From: Acholoe squamosa
Taxonomy: Eukaryota; Annelida; Polychaeta; Phyllodocida; Polynoidae
Length of the DNA stretch: 64,000 bases
Direction: 5' to 3'
Assembly: GCA_949317995.1 (NCBI GenBank)
Contig: OX439036.1
Span: forward strand, 24,650,854 to 24,714,853
Position numbers and translations under genes: made by a program. Every line of letters begins with the position of its first letter. Position 1 is the stretch's first letter. The notes under the pieces are model-generated. The model made no database searches, was not told the origin of the DNA, and saw only the letters and a program-made list of their open reading frames with translations. Positions 61,483 through 64,000 of the stretch are shown piece by piece.

Positions 61483-64000
61483 ATGGACAACAGTGAGACC
61501 CTACCAAAGGAGCCAGCCCCACAACGTATCCCTACATCTCAAGACAGAGACCAGCAAGAAGCCACCAGTACACAGTACGCCGCCCCGATAGACTCCTCGC
61601 CAGACGCGCTCCAGCTGGACCCAGTGCTACCAGCCCATAGACGCACACATAAACAGACACCTGTGAGTTCAAACACCTTACATTTCTCATCTACCATAGT
61701 GGACACCAACACAGGTGCACCTACCAGTACACCAGCAGGAGCCCCACCACCAGGTTTAAACCTCACCCTACCTGGCTATTCACCCTCAGAATCACCACCC
61801 CTAAGATTAGGTGGTCTTCAAAGTACCACATACAGCACGCCTGAAAATCAATCACCTGGTTACCTCCACCTAGATAGCCATCTAGAGGAAAGATCCAATA
61901 GCCTGCAGGAACCCCTGGAAGCTGCCGGACGGTCACCCTCATCCAGCAGTGATTCTGACCCACAGTGCGCACCTGACCTAAGTTGGGACAACCTTACTGT
62001 ACCGGACATCCAGGCCCACCCATCAGTAGCAGACAATTACTGGAGGAGCAGGCTAGACTCAGCAATCCACAGGTGGAGAGAAAACAGACTCAACACAGGA
62101 CGTGCACAACAGATACCAACCGGAGCTACACCGAGCTACCAGTGTGGTGAGAGTCCCTCTGTTTTTCTAGACAGAATAAACCGTATTCTAGAAGAGCAGT
62201 GGCAAGAAAACTCCAATCCCACCAATCTGCTAAGGCCGCACCAAAACCCACAGCCTGATAGCAACCCACCTGGAGGAAACCCTAGGCCTTACTACTCCTA
62301 CTCTACCTCTGAAGAAGACAAGGCGACACCTCCAGCACCAAATTCATCCCTGAGCACGCCTCCAAGAGCCAGATCCTTTGAAAGGCCATACCCCACCCAT
62401 AGGCCCAGGAGAAGAGTGCAATCATCCTCCCCTCAAAGGCCAAATACACCTGTGTTTTACAGACTTCAAAGAAGCTTAGACTCTGCAGCTAGAAGAGGCG
62501 ACCTTGTGGCCACTACTCCCATACTACACAGAAACAGTCACTTCCCCGCCCATTTACAGACAGAATCCACCTCTGAAGAAGACACAGAAGTAACCTTCCC
62601 CCACCTGCACAGAGCACCTGCCTACCCAAACATGGCCACTGCAGCTCCACCTCCAGAGTACAACCAGGATGACATGACGAGGAACATAATCAGAGAGTGC
62701 ACCCAGGCAGTCAATGACTCCCTCTCCAACCTATTAACAGGACAAATGAACTTATTGTCCGCTGAAATAAAAAGGATTGGAGACGACTCCTCCTGCCAAC
62801 TGTCAAGAATAAATGACAGGTTAAATGACATGGACACTTGGAAGTCGCACCTGGAGAATGACATTGGCCAAATACAAAGAAAAGCAGCTCAGGACAACGC
62901 TGATGTACTGAGAAGGTCTGAAATAGCGTCAGCCAATCTGTCTGACAGAATCAACAGAAATATTGATGGAATGAGATCTGAAATATTCAGGGCCATTGAT
63001 AGAACAAGAACACCTACCAGCCAAGGCCAAAACAGCCTTTTCTCACCCACCAACACTAGGCTACCCCCTTCAGGCCAACCTTCACATGTTATGGGCACCT
63101 CTACCAGAATGCCGACATCTGTACCGGTAGGATACAGGCTCAGCCCACCAAGCCTTTTTCAAAATACAACCCGAATGATAGCGACAGGTGCCACGCCCAC
63201 CCAACAAGGCGCGACACATGCAGGTCTTGGTAATTCAGCCACAACCCACCAGATGGCGCCCTCTACCACTCGTCCATCACCGGTAGCCGCCACATCACTT
63301 TCAGGCAGTGTTTACAACCATGTATACATGCCCCACCAGGCGCACACGCCCTACAACAACCCTATACCAATGTATAGCTTGTTTACAAACACTCCACCTG
63401 CCCAAGCAGCTGCCCACCAGCCTGCAGCGCAGTCCACACCAATGATACCAAATCTAGGACAATCCAATTTCTCCGCTCCTACTGGATATAGGAGTTTTGA
63501 ACCTGAGCGACTCACATCTGCTCAATTAAGCTGTTTTAACAAGCCAGAACCCTTTGACAAACCCTCGCCCTACAGATCTGCAGCCAGATTCCTGGCAGAA
63601 TTCAAATTCTATATAAGAAATGCATACCCCCGCAGCCCAACAATGCATGCATCCTGTATGTATACCTTTTTAAAGGGCAGAGCAGCACAATGGTTTTTTA
63701 CAAACATTTTTGACAAACCAATCATGTATGACACTGAGGCAGTCTATGCCGCCTTCCTCAGCAGATTCAACCAGCCTGACCCTGCCACAATAATCAAAGG
63801 ATATAGAAACAGAAAGCAGCAACCCAAAGAGACTGTGGAGGAATACATAGCAGATATGACCTTATTGCTATCCAACAGCAACCTAGATGAATCTGTACAA
63901 GTGGACTATCTCATAAATGGCCTCAAAGATGAAATAAAAAATGTTGTACTCTCAGACAGCCCCAAAAGCATTAGAGAAGCCGAGACTGCAGCATTAAAAC
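61483..64000 (+). CDS. Ty3/gypsy-like retrotransposon Gag, open to window edge
   Basis: A frame open for 839 codons from ATG at 61483 with no stop before the end of the window; Gag packages element RNA into particles. Residues ~1-385 are proline/serine/threonine-rich and low-complexity. Residues ~395-510 are a charged helical stretch (LNDMDTWKSHLENDIGQIQ), probably a coiled coil. A second P/T/Q-rich linker follows. From ~685 comes the retrotransposon Gag (capsid) domain: CFNKPEPFDKPSPYRSAARF, then FLKGRAAQWF, then FLSRFNQPDP and VEEYIADMTLLL, the classic spacing of the Retrotrans_gag family. The zinc knuckle, protease and polymerase must lie beyond the edge. An uninterrupted frame suggests a young, possibly active copy. 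Upstream LTR and primer-binding site candidates agree. Confidence 0.85.
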   Translation, partial: MDNSETLPKEPAPQRIPTSQDRDQQEATSTQYAAPIDSSPDALQLDPVLPAHRRTHKQTPVSSNTLHFSSTIVDTNTGAPTSTPAGAPPPGLNLTLPGYSPSESPPLRLGGLQSTTYSTPENQSPGYLHLDSHLEERSNSLQEPLEAAGRSPSSSSDSDPQCAPDLSWDNLTVPDIQAHPSVADNYWRSRLDSAIHRWRENRLNTGRAQQIPTGATPSYQCGESPSVFLDRINRILEEQWQENSNPTNLLRPHQNPQPDSNPPGGNPRPYYSYSTSEEDKATPPAPNSSLSTPPRARSFERPYPTHRPRRRVQSSSPQRPNTPVFYRLQRSLDSAARRGDLVATTPILHRNSHFPAHLQTESTSEEDTEVTFPHLHRAPAYPNMATAAPPPEYNQDDMTRNIIRECTQAVNDSLSNLLTGQMNLLSAEIKRIGDDSSCQLSRINDRLNDMDTWKSHLENDIGQIQRKAAQDNADVLRRSEIASANLSDRINRNIDGMRSEIFRAIDRTRTPTSQGQNSLFSPTNTRLPPSGQPSHVMGTSTRMPTSVPVGYRLSPPSLFQNTTRMIATGATPTQQGATHAGLGNSATTHQMAPSTTRPSPVAATSLSGSVYNHVYMPHQAHTPYNNPIPMYSLFTNTPPAQAAAHQPAAQSTPMIPNLGQSNFSAPTGYRSFEPERLTSAQLSCFNKPEPFDKPSPYRSAARFLAEFKFYIRNAYPRSPTMHASCMYTFLKGRAAQWFFTNIFDKPIMYDTEAVYAAFLSRFNQPDPATIIKGYRNRKQQPKETVEEYIADMTLLLSNSNLDESVQVDYLINGLKDEIKNVVLSDSPKSIREAETAALK

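Noticed and set aside
61539-63098. Minus-strand frames within the Gag region
   Set aside because: Shadows of the long plus-strand gag frame, which has the recognisable capsid domain.

Overview
This is a eukaryotic, animal-type genomic window. It has long introns with GT-AG splice sites, low gene density, and very many short inverted-repeat elements, minisatellites and SINE tails. The repeats (a SINE ending in an ACTC run, many MITEs with CGTATAAG motifs) and the protein divergence suggest a marine invertebrate, probably a lophotrochozoan. I cannot name the species.

Three host genes can be reconstructed exon by exon. (1) On the minus strand, 22295 to about 10890, lies a nine-exon ethanolaminephosphotransferase gene, the EPT1/SELENOI ortholog. 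Its reading frame ends at a TGA close to where vertebrate SELENOI carries selenocysteine. (2) On the plus strand, 29126-35772, lies a three-exon gene for a 76-residue coiled-coil protein I do not recognise. (3) On the plus strand, 37918-55063, lies an 18-exon gene for KRI1, a nucleolar 40S ribosome-assembly factor of 777 residues. A fourth gene is suggested by one GC-rich first exon with a signal peptide (57597-57654). These genes share no obvious pathway; they look like ordinary housekeeping neighbours.

Layout: 1-7500 holds a 40-bp minisatellite, a 711-bp MITE and a broken DIRS-like retroelement. 7500-13350 holds two foldback structures whose arms are tandem repeats, then an 80-bp minisatellite with a MITE inserted in it. 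15421-17260 is a second 80-bp minisatellite, also with a MITE inserted in it. 22880-28640 is a 5.7-kb array of a ~169-bp satellite that switches strand at 26036, between the promoters of EPT1 and the 76-aa gene. Introns of all three genes are loaded with MITEs of several families. 59100-60760 is MITE-rich and contains a 456-bp element with an exact 8-bp target duplication.

The right end (about 60816-64000) is the 5' part of a Ty3/gypsy-like LTR retrotransposon. Its gag frame is open for 839 codons to the window edge. Because it has no stop inside the window, a closed-ORF search would miss it.
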